DNA from: an uncultured Desulfomonile sp.
GTDB taxonomy: Bacteria > Desulfobacterota > Desulfomonilia > Desulfomonilales > Desulfomonilaceae
NCBI GenBank assembly: GCA_937915285.1
Contig: CALDNG010000081.1
Location: 1 to 10,122, forward strand
DNA: 10,122 nucleotides
Direction of reading: 5' to 3'
Shown: positions 1 to 6,853 of the stretch, piece by piece
How the letters are laid out: each line of letters starts with the position of its first letter
How positions within the stretch are numbered: position 1 is the first letter of the stretch
The notes under the pieces: model-generated
What the model saw: the letters and a program-made list of their open reading frames with translations, nothing else
What the model was told of the DNA's origin: nothing
Databases searched by the model: none
Made by a program: the position numbers and the translations under genes

Positions 1-71
1 CTGGCGATGGGACTCGAACCCGCAACCTGCTGATTACAAATCAGCTGCTCTACCGGTTGAGCTACGCCAGC
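1..71 (-). tRNA. tRNA-Thr (anticodon UGU), 3' end cut by window edge
   Basis: Read on the minus strand from position 71, the sequence folds as a cloverleaf. The acceptor 5' strand is GCTGGCG, the D-stem is GCTC/GAGC, and the anticodon stem GCTGA/TCAGC encloses the loop TTTGTAA, giving anticodon TGT at 38-36 (Thr, reading ACA). The T-loop is TTCGAGT. The 3' acceptor strand CGCCAG runs to position 1, so the last base pair, discriminator base and any encoded CCA lie outside the window. The T-stem GCGGG/CCCAT contains one G-U pair and one apparent C-A mismatch (pair 50-64 in standard numbering), a small oddity in an otherwise canonical molecule. It lies downstream of the ispH-ubiA fusion gene on the same strand but has its own promoter-like sequence. 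Confidence 0.95.
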
Positions 72-98
72 AAACGGCTCCTCTATGAAAACAAAATA

Positions 99-125
99 TT
101 TATACTAAAAGAATAAGGCTGTCAA
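99..125 (-). promoter_or_regulatory. Putative sigma70 promoter of the tRNA-Thr gene
   Basis: On the minus strand a perfect -35 TTGACA (125-120) is followed after 15 bases by TATAAA (104-99), a 5/6 match to the -10 consensus. The transcript would start about 20 bases before the tRNA 5' end at 71. The 15-base spacer is short; shifted -10 hexamers (TAAATA at 17) match less well. No intrinsic terminator separates this site from the end of the upstream coding region at 168, so read-through from that gene is also possible. Confidence 0.6.
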
Positions 126-167
126 GCGTTTTGTTTAAGGAGTCAGAAAATACTTGGAAATACATGC

Positions 168-1916
168 TCACCATAACATGTAAGCTACCGAAAGAAAACC
201 GGCAAAAATAAAATTGATATCAGTGACCGCCTCAAGGAACAGCCTGTCCACAAGATTCTTTTTCAGAAGAATCCTGAAGAGGGCATAATTGTATGCAAGG
301 CTGAGCATCAGACAAAAGGAAACAGCCGAGGTTAGGCCGGTAAGTCCCGACAACAGTAGCAGGAGCCCTAACAATAAGAGAATCCGGTTCAGGAGTTTTC
401 TCGTATTCTCGACTCCGAGCAGGATGGGTATGGTCTCTCTCCCGACTATTCGGTCACCCTGTATGTCGAGAAGGTCCGACAAGGCTGTTCTCCAGAAGAC
501 AAGTCCAAAAGCAAAGGAGAAGGTGACCAGGAGGCTTAAAATTCCCGGGTGATAATCGAAGTCTAGTAGAGGAACAACAACTGCTACCATGGCCCAGCCG
601 GTAGCAACCAGCGGTGTTTTTGCCCCGGGCAGGTCTTTTAGTGAGCGCCAGTGTGTAAATGGGAACCTTAGGAGCCTCGTTGCGGGCAGCGAATAGAGCA
701 ATCCTGTTACGGTCATCAAGGTTAGGGTCATTCCTGATACAAAGCTTACACTGAAACACAGCGCTATGGCCATGAGGCCCGAAATAGACCCGATGATGGT
801 CAGGGCAACCTCATGTCTTATGTAGAACGACGCGATCTCGGGAGTATTGAATCGGACAGCGCCGGTTCGTTCCTGTAATCGATTTAGCAGATGCATTGAG
901 AATACAAACAGCGCAGAAACAGCAGGAGACATCCAGGTCAAAGGTTCAGACAAAAGGGTCTGGGAGGCAACCGTTAAACCCGCCCCTGCCAGGGCCGCCC
1001 AGCCGTATATCATGACGGAGATGTCCCCGTACCTTCTGAGCCGTGACAGCCAGTCCCCACGACTAGCCATGTCTATGTGCTTTAATTTCTCTATGACCTG
1101 CCTTATCTGCCAGTTGGGTGTGCTGGCGCCAGCGGTAACTCCGACAGTTTCCAGCCCTTCCAGGTCCAAGGAACTGAACTCCTCGTCGGTTTCAATATGC
1201 ATCACCGGCTTCCCGCGATCCGAGGCCACCTTTGCTAAACGCTGAGTATTTCCAGATCCCTTTCCGCCAACAACTATGACCATATCGGCCTCTAAGGCCA
1301 ATTGCTCTACTTCAGCCTGTCTCTTCCTGGTAGAATCACAAATAGTGTTGTAAACCTTGATTTTTGCGCCCACCGATTCGAGCGCTCCCACTACAGCCTG
1401 GAGAGTTCTGGGTTCCTGGGTGGTTTGAGCTACCACGCAAACTGTTCTGTCAAGAGGAACGGAATTGATGAGGTCCGACATTTCGGGACCTGAAATAACC
1501 AAAGATCCGGCTGATGCAAAGCCCCTGAGCCCCATAACTTCCGGATGATCCTCGTCCCCAACAATCACGCAAAAATGGCCCATACCCGCATGCTTGCGAA
1601 TAAATGCCTGAACCTGGGAAACCCTCGGACAGGTGGCGTCAATAATTGAAACTCCCTTTGACTCTAGCAGCTCCTTTTCCTGGGGAGATATTCCATGAGC
1701 CCTTATTATGACAGTTCCTCCCTGAATTTCCTCAATAGAATTGACCTGACAGATTCCCTTTGAGGCCAGTAACTTCAGGGTCTGGGGATTATGGATGAGT
1801 GGACCATAGGTGACGATTGGTTGAACCTGCGCTTCTCTCTGAAGATCAAGCGCCATCTCCACTGCCCGTCTGACCCCCATGCAAAATCCGGCTGTCCTGG
1901 CCAATCGAATTTTCAT
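168..1916 (-). CDS. ispH: IspH (HMBPP reductase) fused to a UbiA-family membrane prenyltransferase-like domain
   Basis: This 582-residue protein has two parts. Residues 1-280 are a complete IspH, the iron-sulfur enzyme making IPP and DMAPP from HMBPP in the last step of the MEP pathway. The [4Fe-4S] cysteines C12, C96 and C193 are present, as are His42, His74, His124, catalytic Glu126 (HPEV), Thr166 (AQTTQ), the SGNT motif near 221-224 and the AGAST motif near 262-266. Residues about 298-582 form 8-9 hydrophobic segments with a UbiA signature: Asp-rich motif 2 is DLLDIQGD (near 481-488), followed by GRETIPILLG. Motif 1, normally NDxxDxxxD, reads NRLQERTGA (near 345-353) and lacks its aspartates. 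I chose the ATG at 1916 because Cys12, Cys96, His124 and Glu126 then match E. coli numbering; an upstream in-frame TTG at 1952 adds 12 residues without a ribosome site. The gene starts 57 bases after the glycosyltransferase stop. A fusion is certain within this reading frame; the substrate of the UbiA half is unknown. Confidence 0.93.
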   Translation of the reverse strand: MKIRLARTAGFCMGVRRAVEMALDLQREAQVQPIVTYGPLIHNPQTLKLLASKGICQVNSIEEIQGGTVIIRAHGISPQEKELLESKGVSIIDATCPRVSQVQAFIRKHAGMGHFCVIVGDEDHPEVMGLRGFASAGSLVISGPEMSDLINSVPLDRTVCVVAQTTQEPRTLQAVVGALESVGAKIKVYNTICDSTRKRQAEVEQLALEADMVIVVGGKGSGNTQRLAKVASDRGKPVMHIETDEEFSSLDLEGLETVGVTAGASTPNWQIRQVIEKLKHIDMASRGDWLSRLRRYGDISVMIYGWAALAGAGLTVASQTLLSEPLTWMSPAVSALFVFSMHLLNRLQERTGAVRFNTPEIASFYIRHEVALTIIGSISGLMAIALCFSVSFVSGMTLTLMTVTGLLYSLPATRLLRFPFTHWRSLKDLPGAKTPLVATGWAMVAVVVPLLDFDYHPGILSLLVTFSFAFGLVFWRTALSDLLDIQGDRIVGRETIPILLGVENTRKLLNRILLLLGLLLLLSGLTGLTSAVSFCLMLSLAYNYALFRILLKKNLVDRLFLEAVTDINFIFAGFLSVAYMLW

Positions 1917-1973
1917 GTTCGGAGCACCGAGCCTAAGGCTTGACCGCAACAACAGGAGCGGAAAGTATTAGTT

Positions 1974-3134
1974 TTATGGCAGGGATTCAAATTTTGTTAC
2001 CACCCCTAGACGACCACAGTAATAACGCTTACCACTCCAATCGATGTAATTAACGAATAGTGACTGGACATAGACGTATGTAGCCAGGGCAATGAAAGGA
2101 AGGACGGAAACCAGCCAGTAGAAAAGGGAAATCCTGTGCGGGTTGATTTGGTGAAGAACTACAAAAGCTCCGGTCAGGGCTACGAGACAAATAAACGCCG
2201 CAAATGACTCTAACCCAAAGGAAAAAGTCAGGAGCGATGACAAAAACACTAGCAGGGCCACTGCCGTCGCAGAAGCCAATAAATATTGTCCGACCATTGA
2301 CAGAAGCCAAAGACCGGGATTAGTGAATTTCGGGAAAAGTATCTGCCGATGCAAGAAAGAGAGAAACCCTTTAAAAGTCTGGGAGGCCAAAGGTGTTTCC
2401 ATGACGCTAACAGGTGAAAAGAAAGGTCTAATACCAGCCTGCATCAGCAGGTTCCCCATGACAAGGTCATCCACTACGGTTCGACTCCAGTAAGACCTCA
2501 CATCCAGAAGATCGAACAATTGCCGCTTAATGGCTGTAGACCCGCCCCAGGGCTTTGGTTCAATTGCTATCAGAAGTGATAGCATCGAACCGTAAATTGC
2601 CTGACAAACACCTGCAACCGAGACAGGCCGCGGATTGAATGTTCGAAATGTAGTAACTGCCAGGGCCCTTCCATTCCTGATAGGTCGACTCAAAGACGTA
2701 AGCCAGTCTCGCTGGGCGATGCTGTTGCCGTCACAGGTCACCAGGATCCCGACGTCCTGATGAAGCCTTCCTGACGCGTAGGATAAACCATGATTCTTCT
2801 GCCCACACAACTCTGTCCGGCCAGAAATCAAAACCTCGGCATGATCGTATTGCCGTGACAGTTTATGAAGCAATTCACTGGAACCGTCAGTCTCATCCTC
2901 AATGATGAAGCTGACCTTGTAAGATGGGTAATCCTGTTGCAGCAAAGATGAGAGAACAGTTTCCTGTTGTTCCGAACAACCCTTTATGGGTACCAGAACC
3001 TGTATTAGCGGCATGGACTGACCGGATTCCGATTCAGGACGAACCCTACCGGCCAGATACAGTCGCAAAAGGCCAAAAATCAACAAAAAAACGACCAGGA
3101 CGGTCGTTATAATGAGTAAGGCAAAAATCAACAA
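1974..3134 (-). CDS. Membrane-bound family 2 / GT21-like glycosyltransferase (ceramide glucosyltransferase- or HpnI-like)
   Basis: This 386-residue inner-membrane glycosyltransferase has an N-terminal membrane helix (residues 2-28), a cytosolic GT-A domain (about 42-265) and three C-terminal hydrophobic segments (about 274-302, 308-328, 336-360). GT-A landmarks are VPIKG (48-52), an acidic EDE (79-81), TCDGN (133-137) in place of the usual DxD, WGGST (196-200) and the catalytic-base candidate VDDLVMG (221-227). The expected (Q/R)xxRW motif appears only as RQILF (263-267), so its Arg and Trp are replaced. The pattern resembles the ceramide glucosyltransferase/HpnI group, which moves a sugar from a nucleotide donor to a lipid; donor and acceptor cannot be told from sequence. 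The start is TTG, supported by AGGA seven bases upstream. Its place between an exporter pair and an isoprenoid enzyme suggests glycolipid or envelope work, which is inference. Confidence 0.85.
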   Translation of the reverse strand: MLIFALLIITTVLVVFLLIFGLLRLYLAGRVRPESESGQSMPLIQVLVPIKGCSEQQETVLSSLLQQDYPSYKVSFIIEDETDGSSELLHKLSRQYDHAEVLISGRTELCGQKNHGLSYASGRLHQDVGILVTCDGNSIAQRDWLTSLSRPIRNGRALAVTTFRTFNPRPVSVAGVCQAIYGSMLSLLIAIEPKPWGGSTAIKRQLFDLLDVRSYWSRTVVDDLVMGNLLMQAGIRPFFSPVSVMETPLASQTFKGFLSFLHRQILFPKFTNPGLWLLSMVGQYLLASATAVALLVFLSSLLTFSFGLESFAAFICLVALTGAFVVLHQINPHRISLFYWLVSVLPFIALATYVYVQSLFVNYIDWSGKRYYCGRLGVVTKFESLP

Positions 3135-3149
3135 TACTTTTTCCTACGC

Positions 3150-3205
3150 CCCTGTTCTTGATGAACTACCCCATGAAACAGGGATAAAGGCATCTTATCG
3201 ATGCC
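3150..3205 (-). other. Two hairpins between the HlyD and glycosyltransferase genes
   Basis: On the minus strand the 93-base gap first holds GGCATC-GATAA-GATGCC (3205-3189), a perfect 6-bp stem followed by TTTATC. Next comes CCCTGTT (3183-3177) pairing with AACAGGG (3156-3150) around a 20-base loop. The second ends only a few bases before the AGGA ribosome site of the glycosyltransferase. The T-run after the first is too short for a convincing terminator. These may attenuate, process or stabilise the transcript between the exporter pair and the downstream enzymes. Confidence 0.35.
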
Positions 3206-3227
3206 ATATGGAAAATCAGTCGTCAGC

Positions 3228-4325
3228 CTACTGAGTCACGCTAATCTTGACATTACAGGTAAGGCCGTCCTTGATGCGCCCTTCCATGTTGTCGAGCAGA
3301 CACTCTATCTCATAATCCGCAGGCGATTCAAGCGCCGGGTTTCTGCTGACCCAAGGAATCCGACTAACCTTACAAGGGAATCTCTTTTCCGGAATGGCGT
3401 CAAATGTTACAGATCCGCGGTCCCCTGTTTTGAGTTTAACCAAATCCAGTTCGTGAACCTTGCATCTAACGATCATCGGATGGGTGGTGGCCACGGTTAA
3501 AACAGGAGAGCCAGCATTGAGTTCACTATTGACCCTCAATTCCGGAGAAAGCCAGATCACCTGACCATTGATTGGCGCAGATATGAAAGCTACGTCCAGG
3601 GGCAAATCGGAATTATTGTAAACACGCTTGGTCTGATATTCAAGCAGATCCAAATCCCGCTTTTGCTTGTTTTCCATGAATTTGAGGTCTTCCTCAGTTT
3701 TTCGAATGCCGTCTTCGGCCTGTTTTATGGTTTTCTGAACCTCAAGCACCTGCTTGCGGGAGCTGTCAGTCTCGCGTTCCTTGTTCGTAACTCCCTCTGC
3801 CTCAGCGAGCCCTTTGGATTGAAGGGACCTAATATCCGCAAGTTCCTGTTCAGATCTCTCAAGGGCCATTTGTTTAACCGGCAATGAGACCTTGACGAGT
3901 TTTTCGAGGTTGATCTGTTGATCGTACAAAGCGTTCTTGAGACTGATTACCTGCGACGGGAAAAGTATCTGGTGGACCTGCATCATGGACTGGCGATCGA
4001 GCTTGTATTTGACCAGGACGGCATCCTGGGTAACCGGCTGACCTTCCTTGGCGTCTATGCTAATGATCTCGCCTCCGTAAGGAAGCACAATTCTTCTCTG
4101 TAGATCCGAAAAACTCTTGCCTCTGAAAATTATCTCAGCCTCAGACTTGGCGTCGGCGATTTGCGGCACGATGGCGGCCTTGGCGGGCACAGGGCTGGAT
4201 ACTGCCTTCTTGGGTTCCTGCGTCACCACCAATAAAACCAGAGAGGCTACCGCCACTATACTGGCCAGAAGCACACCATAGGCTTTGGCCCTTGGTTTGG
4301 GCTTGTCAGTATCGAATTGCGGCAT
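3228..4325 (-). CDS. HlyD-type periplasmic adaptor (membrane fusion protein)
   Basis: This 365-residue protein would link an inner-membrane transporter to a TolC channel across the periplasm. It has a basic N-terminus and one membrane anchor (about 16-35), then the first half of a biotinyl-lipoyl domain (about 75-108, with LPYGGEI and EGQPV). A long charged alpha-helical coiled-coil hairpin follows (about 112-235), then the second lipoyl half (about 247-280, with SAPINGQVIWL) and a beta-barrel domain (about 283-365). The hairpin turn (LQSKGLAEAEG, 168-178) resembles the TolC-contact tip but lacks the usual Ser. The ATG lies inside the end of the upstream tolC-like gene (20-base overlap); an AGGAGG sits 14 bases upstream, farther than usual, so translation is probably coupled. 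No ABC, MFS or RND pump is encoded in the window, so the transported substrate is unknown. Confidence 0.9.
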   Translation of the reverse strand: MPQFDTDKPKPRAKAYGVLLASIVAVASLVLLVVTQEPKKAVSSPVPAKAAIVPQIADAKSEAEIIFRGKSFSDLQRRIVLPYGGEIISIDAKEGQPVTQDAVLVKYKLDRQSMMQVHQILFPSQVISLKNALYDQQINLEKLVKVSLPVKQMALERSEQELADIRSLQSKGLAEAEGVTNKERETDSSRKQVLEVQKTIKQAEDGIRKTEEDLKFMENKQKRDLDLLEYQTKRVYNNSDLPLDVAFISAPINGQVIWLSPELRVNSELNAGSPVLTVATTHPMIVRCKVHELDLVKLKTGDRGSVTFDAIPEKRFPCKVSRIPWVSRNPALESPADYEIECLLDNMEGRIKDGLTCNVKISVTQ

Positions 4326-5694
4326 TGTACTTGTTTAAACCTCCTGCCATGGTAGCCAGATCAATAAGTTCAAAAACCCTGTTTTGCAGGTCGTTGGCAA
4401 CATTCAGATGAGCCTCGACCGTCTTTATTCTCTGATCTGAATATTCGCCGTAATCCATGGTTCCGGACTTATACAGAATAGCCGCTTTCTCTTCCGCAAG
4501 GTCCGCTAGTTTAGCCTGTTCACGAGAGAGAGATGACTGTTCACCGGTTGATTCGATCTCACCACGGATTTTCTTGAAATCACTGTAAAGTTTCTCGGAA
4601 AGTTGCTTTCTGTCTATTTCAAGCTGCTGGGCTTTGAATTTCTGTCTGGATATATCCCTCACCCTTTTGAAGCCGTCCCACAGGATGTAATCCAAACCGA
4701 GGGCCATGTTAACACCTGAGGTCGTGTTGGGTGTGTTCTTGTTATCCGTGAAAACGAACAAAGGTTTGGGCACGAGTTGCAAATAGGCGCCCGTGACCAT
4801 AACCGACTGGGCCTGCTCCTTTTTGGCAGCCATTTTCAGTTTGATGTTTCGGCCCTGAATGTCGGCAAACGTCATCCAGCGACCGTTGAAGCCGTTCAAT
4901 ATCTGGTTGGCCGCGTCCCTGGTATCCAAGGGTAGGTGATAGTCGTGGTGATACCCCATAAGCGATTTCAGAAGCGATATCTTCTGATCCAGTTCCCTCT
5001 CCAGACTTTTGACCTTGAGTTGTTGAGCCTTCAGCGAATTGGTCCATGACTGGAGGGTGAAGGAATCGGTATTGCCTTGATCAAATTTGCTCTTTCCGAA
5101 GTTCACCTTATTGTTGTGAATAGCCAGAATCTGTTTTTGTCCACGAATCGTCGACTGCAGTGTGTTGACGCTGTAAAAGAGCTTGGCCATCTGAGCGACA
5201 TTCTCGGAGATCTTGTCAAAGTGGGCCAGTTTCGCCAAATCCACAAAAATCGATTTTGCCCTGATCTTGATCAGCGCTTCATAAGGATTCCAGTTTGTCA
5301 TCTGGAACTGAACGTTAAACTTTGAGGGATTCGGATTGTTTGCGTCGTCCGTCCTGATGAAGTAGTAGCGGGTCACCAACTGGAAAGTTGGCATCAATTC
5401 AGAATGAGCGTCCTTGAGGTCTATGGATGCAACCTGAATATCAAGTTTGTTCGATAACAGCGATTCTGAATGTACGAACGCATATCTTACGCATGTCGGG
5501 AAATCAAAATAGCCGAAGGGATCATTGGACTGTGATCCGGTGTTGGCTAAGGAGTTGGAACTGAGGAACACCAGGGATAGCAGCGTCAGCAATAGTAGTA
5601 GGGGCGACACCGGGCGAGACAGGATGCCTGGCCTGAGAAACCCCAGAACAACGCTTCTTTTGCAATTAATTGCACTTTGGTGTAAAGCGCTCAC
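4306..5694 (-). CDS. TolC-family outer-membrane efflux/secretion channel protein
   Basis: This 462-residue secreted protein has the duplicated TolC architecture. The signal peptide has a long 30-residue n-region, a hydrophobic core (about 31-45) and probable cleavage after NSLA (residue 50). Two beta-hairpin regions, about 102-140 and 304-346, alternate with long alpha-helical stretches. The repeat motifs are visible as NFGKSKFDQGNTDS (198-211), LLKSLMG (241-247) and ILYKSGTMDYGEY (406-418). The protein would trimerise in the outer membrane and dock with the HlyD-type adaptor encoded by the overlapping next gene. The start is GTG with a weak GGA six bases upstream; an in-frame GTG at codon 29 would give a shorter signal peptide but has no ribosome site and no basic residues before the core. 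It is transcribed from a strong promoter-like sequence about 110 bases upstream. Confidence 0.9.
   Translation of the reverse strand: MSALHQSAINCKRSVVLGFLRPGILSRPVSPLLLLLTLLSLVFLSSNSLANTGSQSNDPFGYFDFPTCVRYAFVHSESLLSNKLDIQVASIDLKDAHSELMPTFQLVTRYYFIRTDDANNPNPSKFNVQFQMTNWNPYEALIKIRAKSIFVDLAKLAHFDKISENVAQMAKLFYSVNTLQSTIRGQKQILAIHNNKVNFGKSKFDQGNTDSFTLQSWTNSLKAQQLKVKSLERELDQKISLLKSLMGYHHDYHLPLDTRDAANQILNGFNGRWMTFADIQGRNIKLKMAAKKEQAQSVMVTGAYLQLVPKPLFVFTDNKNTPNTTSGVNMALGLDYILWDGFKRVRDISRQKFKAQQLEIDRKQLSEKLYSDFKKIRGEIESTGEQSSLSREQAKLADLAEEKAAILYKSGTMDYGEYSDQRIKTVEAHLNVANDLQNRVFELIDLATMAGGLNKYNAAIRY
5661..5674. repeat. Perfect 14-bp palindrome in the first codons of the tolC-like gene
   Basis: TGCAATTAATTGCA is a perfect inverted repeat without a spacer, located 20-33 bases downstream of the GTG start. 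Its AT-rich centre and TGCA ends resemble MarR-type operators in general form, but no regulator gene is in the window. It could bind a dimeric repressor downstream of the promoter or form a small RNA stem near the translation start. Confidence 0.45.
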
Positions 5695-5712
5695 GCTTGT
5701 TCCATACCCTGA

Positions 5713-5740
5713 AGCCCTTTAAGAAGTTACTCGAAGGGCT
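5713..5740 (-). other. Leader hairpin upstream of the tolC-like start codon
   Basis: On the minus strand AGCCCTT (5740-5734) pairs with AAGGGCT (5719-5713) around a 14-base loop. It lies in the predicted leader of about 100 bases between the promoter (-10 at 5810-5805) and the GTG start at 5694. The lack of a U-tract argues against an intrinsic terminator. It may stabilise the mRNA or affect start-site access. Confidence 0.35.
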
Positions 5741-5804
5741 AAATTCAATTAATCGTAAATACTGAATTATCTATAAACTATGAAAAAACTGATTTTCTGC
5801 GGTA

Positions 5805-5833
5805 AGTATATCCAAGAAGGCAATTATTGTCAA
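5805..5833 (-). promoter_or_regulatory. Strong sigma70-type promoter for the tolC-hlyD gene pair
   Basis: On the minus strand a perfect TTGACA (5833-5828) and TATACT (5810-5805, 5/6 match) are separated by the ideal 17 bases. Transcription would begin near 5798, leaving a leader of about 100 bases before the GTG start. As the genes through position 168 are co-directional and closely spaced, this promoter could drive the whole run, although hairpins at 3150-3205 might limit read-through. Confidence 0.75.
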
Positions 5834-5922
5834 CGAAGTTTTGCGCATCAGACGTTTCCTGGGGGGTTGGCAGGCCTCTGGTTCATGAATAACAGGTAAA
5901 CCTCCGCCAACATAAGAAATAC

Positions 5923-5932
5923 TGACCGGTCA
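5923..5932. promoter_or_regulatory. TGACCGGTCA palindrome, possible operator
   Basis: A perfect 10-bp palindrome lies about 90 bases upstream of the -35 box of the tolC promoter and 70 bases past the end of the secreted-protein gene. GACCGGTC cores are common in operators of TetR-type regulators, which often control export genes. No regulator is encoded nearby, so binding is conjecture. Confidence 0.3.
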
Positions 5933-6002
5933 AATCAATCACGGATAGGTTGAATTATTTTTTTTACAAATCAGACTGAGTATTAAATTGTGACAATGGA
6001 TA

Positions 6003-6419
6003 TTACTTGACGCGCGACCATAGCTGGTCCACACCATTTTTTTCGGGGGTACGAGTGATCATAAAATCGCCCCTCACCCCATAGACGTACATATTGATCT
6101 TGACCTTGTTGGGCAGCGTGACTGAAATACTGTGGTCATCGTAAGACCAAACACCATCGATTCCGGAGGGGTAAGCTTCATTGAAAATTCTACAGGTCCC
6201 ATCCTTCCTCAGGGTGATCAAAGATCGGAACGAAGGGTCCTTAAAACCGTTGGGTTTTTCGGCCAGGGGATTTTCTTCGGGAAGTTTCTCCCAACTGCCA
6301 ATGACTGTCTGCCAGTCGAGATTGGTTTGATAAATCTGCTCAGGTGTAATACCACCCGAACCATCGGCGTTTGCATGGCACAAGACAAACAGGAGCCATG
6401 CTATCAGAAATCGTTTCAA
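6003..6419 (-). CDS. Small secreted protein with a lipocalin-like fold signature, function unknown
   Basis: This 138-residue protein has a signal peptide (basic MKR, hydrophobic core 4-14, probable cleavage after HANA near residue 18) and a mature part of about 120 residues. The mature region runs IGSWEKL (40-46), then SLITLRKDGTC (66-76), then GVWSYDD (89-95) and a series of alternating beta strands to the end. This order (GxW near the start, a DGT turn, then GxWxYDD) is typical of small lipocalin-like or calycin-like domains, but no family can be assigned firmly. Cys14 is not in a lipobox (preceded by Leu), so it is probably a soluble periplasmic or exported protein. The start is TTG, supported by GGAG eight bases upstream. 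It lies upstream of the tolC pair on the same strand, which has its own promoter. Confidence 0.75.
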   Translation of the reverse strand: MKRFLIAWLLFVLCHANADGSGGITPEQIYQTNLDWQTVIGSWEKLPEENPLAEKPNGFKDPSFRSLITLRKDGTCRIFNEAYPSGIDGVWSYDDHSISVTLPNKVKINMYVYGVRGDFMITRTPEKNGVDQLWSRVK

Positions 6420-6812
6420 TATTTACACTCCGCTAGCGCTCGACAATCGACCGGGCGCCCCATGATAGCCAAGTCCAGGACATCGGACCGAGAGTATATC
6501 ATCATTATGATCGGCCATACAGTCAGCCGTGATCAAAAAACCAAGGTTGTTGAAAAAAAACCATCATGGAAAGAGGGATTGAGAAATTACGATTAGATGT
6601 TACCTGAAGGCCTTTTTAAGACAATTATCCCAGGTTGTAGGCAGGTCTTTCCGCCAGGAAACCCGATTTGTGCGCCACGAGGTCACGCTCAAACCAATAA
6701 ATCAAACATCAATAGTTTCAGGCATTAAATGATGTTATGCTAACTTGAATAGTGTTTTTCATAAGATCATACTTTCCAACTAAAATATAACTAGTCAACA
6801 TCAATAATTTTC

Positions 6813-6840
6813 TTGACACACAAAATGTCGCATGATACGT
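6813..6840 (+). promoter_or_regulatory. Possible promoter of the Cys/Pro/Gly-rich protein gene
   Basis: A perfect TTGACA (6813-6818) is followed by only a weak -10 region (GATACG 6834-6839 or ATACGT 6835-6840, spacers of 15-16). Transcription would start near 6847, giving a leader of about 90 bases. The poor -10 could mean an activator-dependent promoter or no promoter at all. TGTATA at 6906-6911, close to the ribosome site, is an alternative -10 with a weak TTGCTC 19 bases upstream. Confidence 0.4.
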
Positions 6841-6853
6841 CCCTGCGCCAGGG
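6841..6853 (+). other. Small GC-rich hairpin near the predicted transcription start
   Basis: CCCTG-CGC-CAGGG is a perfect 5-bp stem with a 3-base loop in otherwise AT-rich DNA. It sits just downstream of the putative promoter and directly before an inverted ACATCAA copy. It could form the 5' end structure of the mRNA or part of a regulator site. Confidence 0.3.

Larger units (their letters stand above)
5695..6002. other. Intergenic region of 308 bases upstream of the tolC-like gene
   Basis: This stretch holds the tolC-like leader hairpin, the consensus promoter and a perfect TGACCGGTCA palindrome (listed separately). It also contains an imperfect stem between TTGGC (5868-5872) and GCCAA (5906-5910), with GGTT/AACC pairing inside it, of unclear role. 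I see no coding sequence. No clear intrinsic terminator follows the secreted-protein gene that ends at 6003. Confidence 0.5.

Noticed and set aside
1..71. tRNA as an integration site for a mobile element
   Set aside because: No integrase gene, duplicated tRNA 3' end or att-like repeat is seen in the window; the tRNA 3' end lies outside.
847..1245. Plus-strand open frame of 132 codons
   Set aside because: It is antisense to the IspH-UbiA gene, where the minus frame carries unmistakable homology.
5868..5910. Terminator for the lipocalin-like gene
   Set aside because: The stem is interrupted by bulges and followed on the minus strand by a C-run, not a T-run.
6003..6419. Lipoprotein assignment through Cys14
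   Set aside because: The residue before the Cys is Leu rather than Gly, Ala or Ser, so there is no lipobox.
6132..6596. Plus-strand open frame of 154 codons
   Set aside because: Most of it is antisense to the lipocalin-like gene, it has no ribosome site, and the translation lacks any domain or signal-peptide character.
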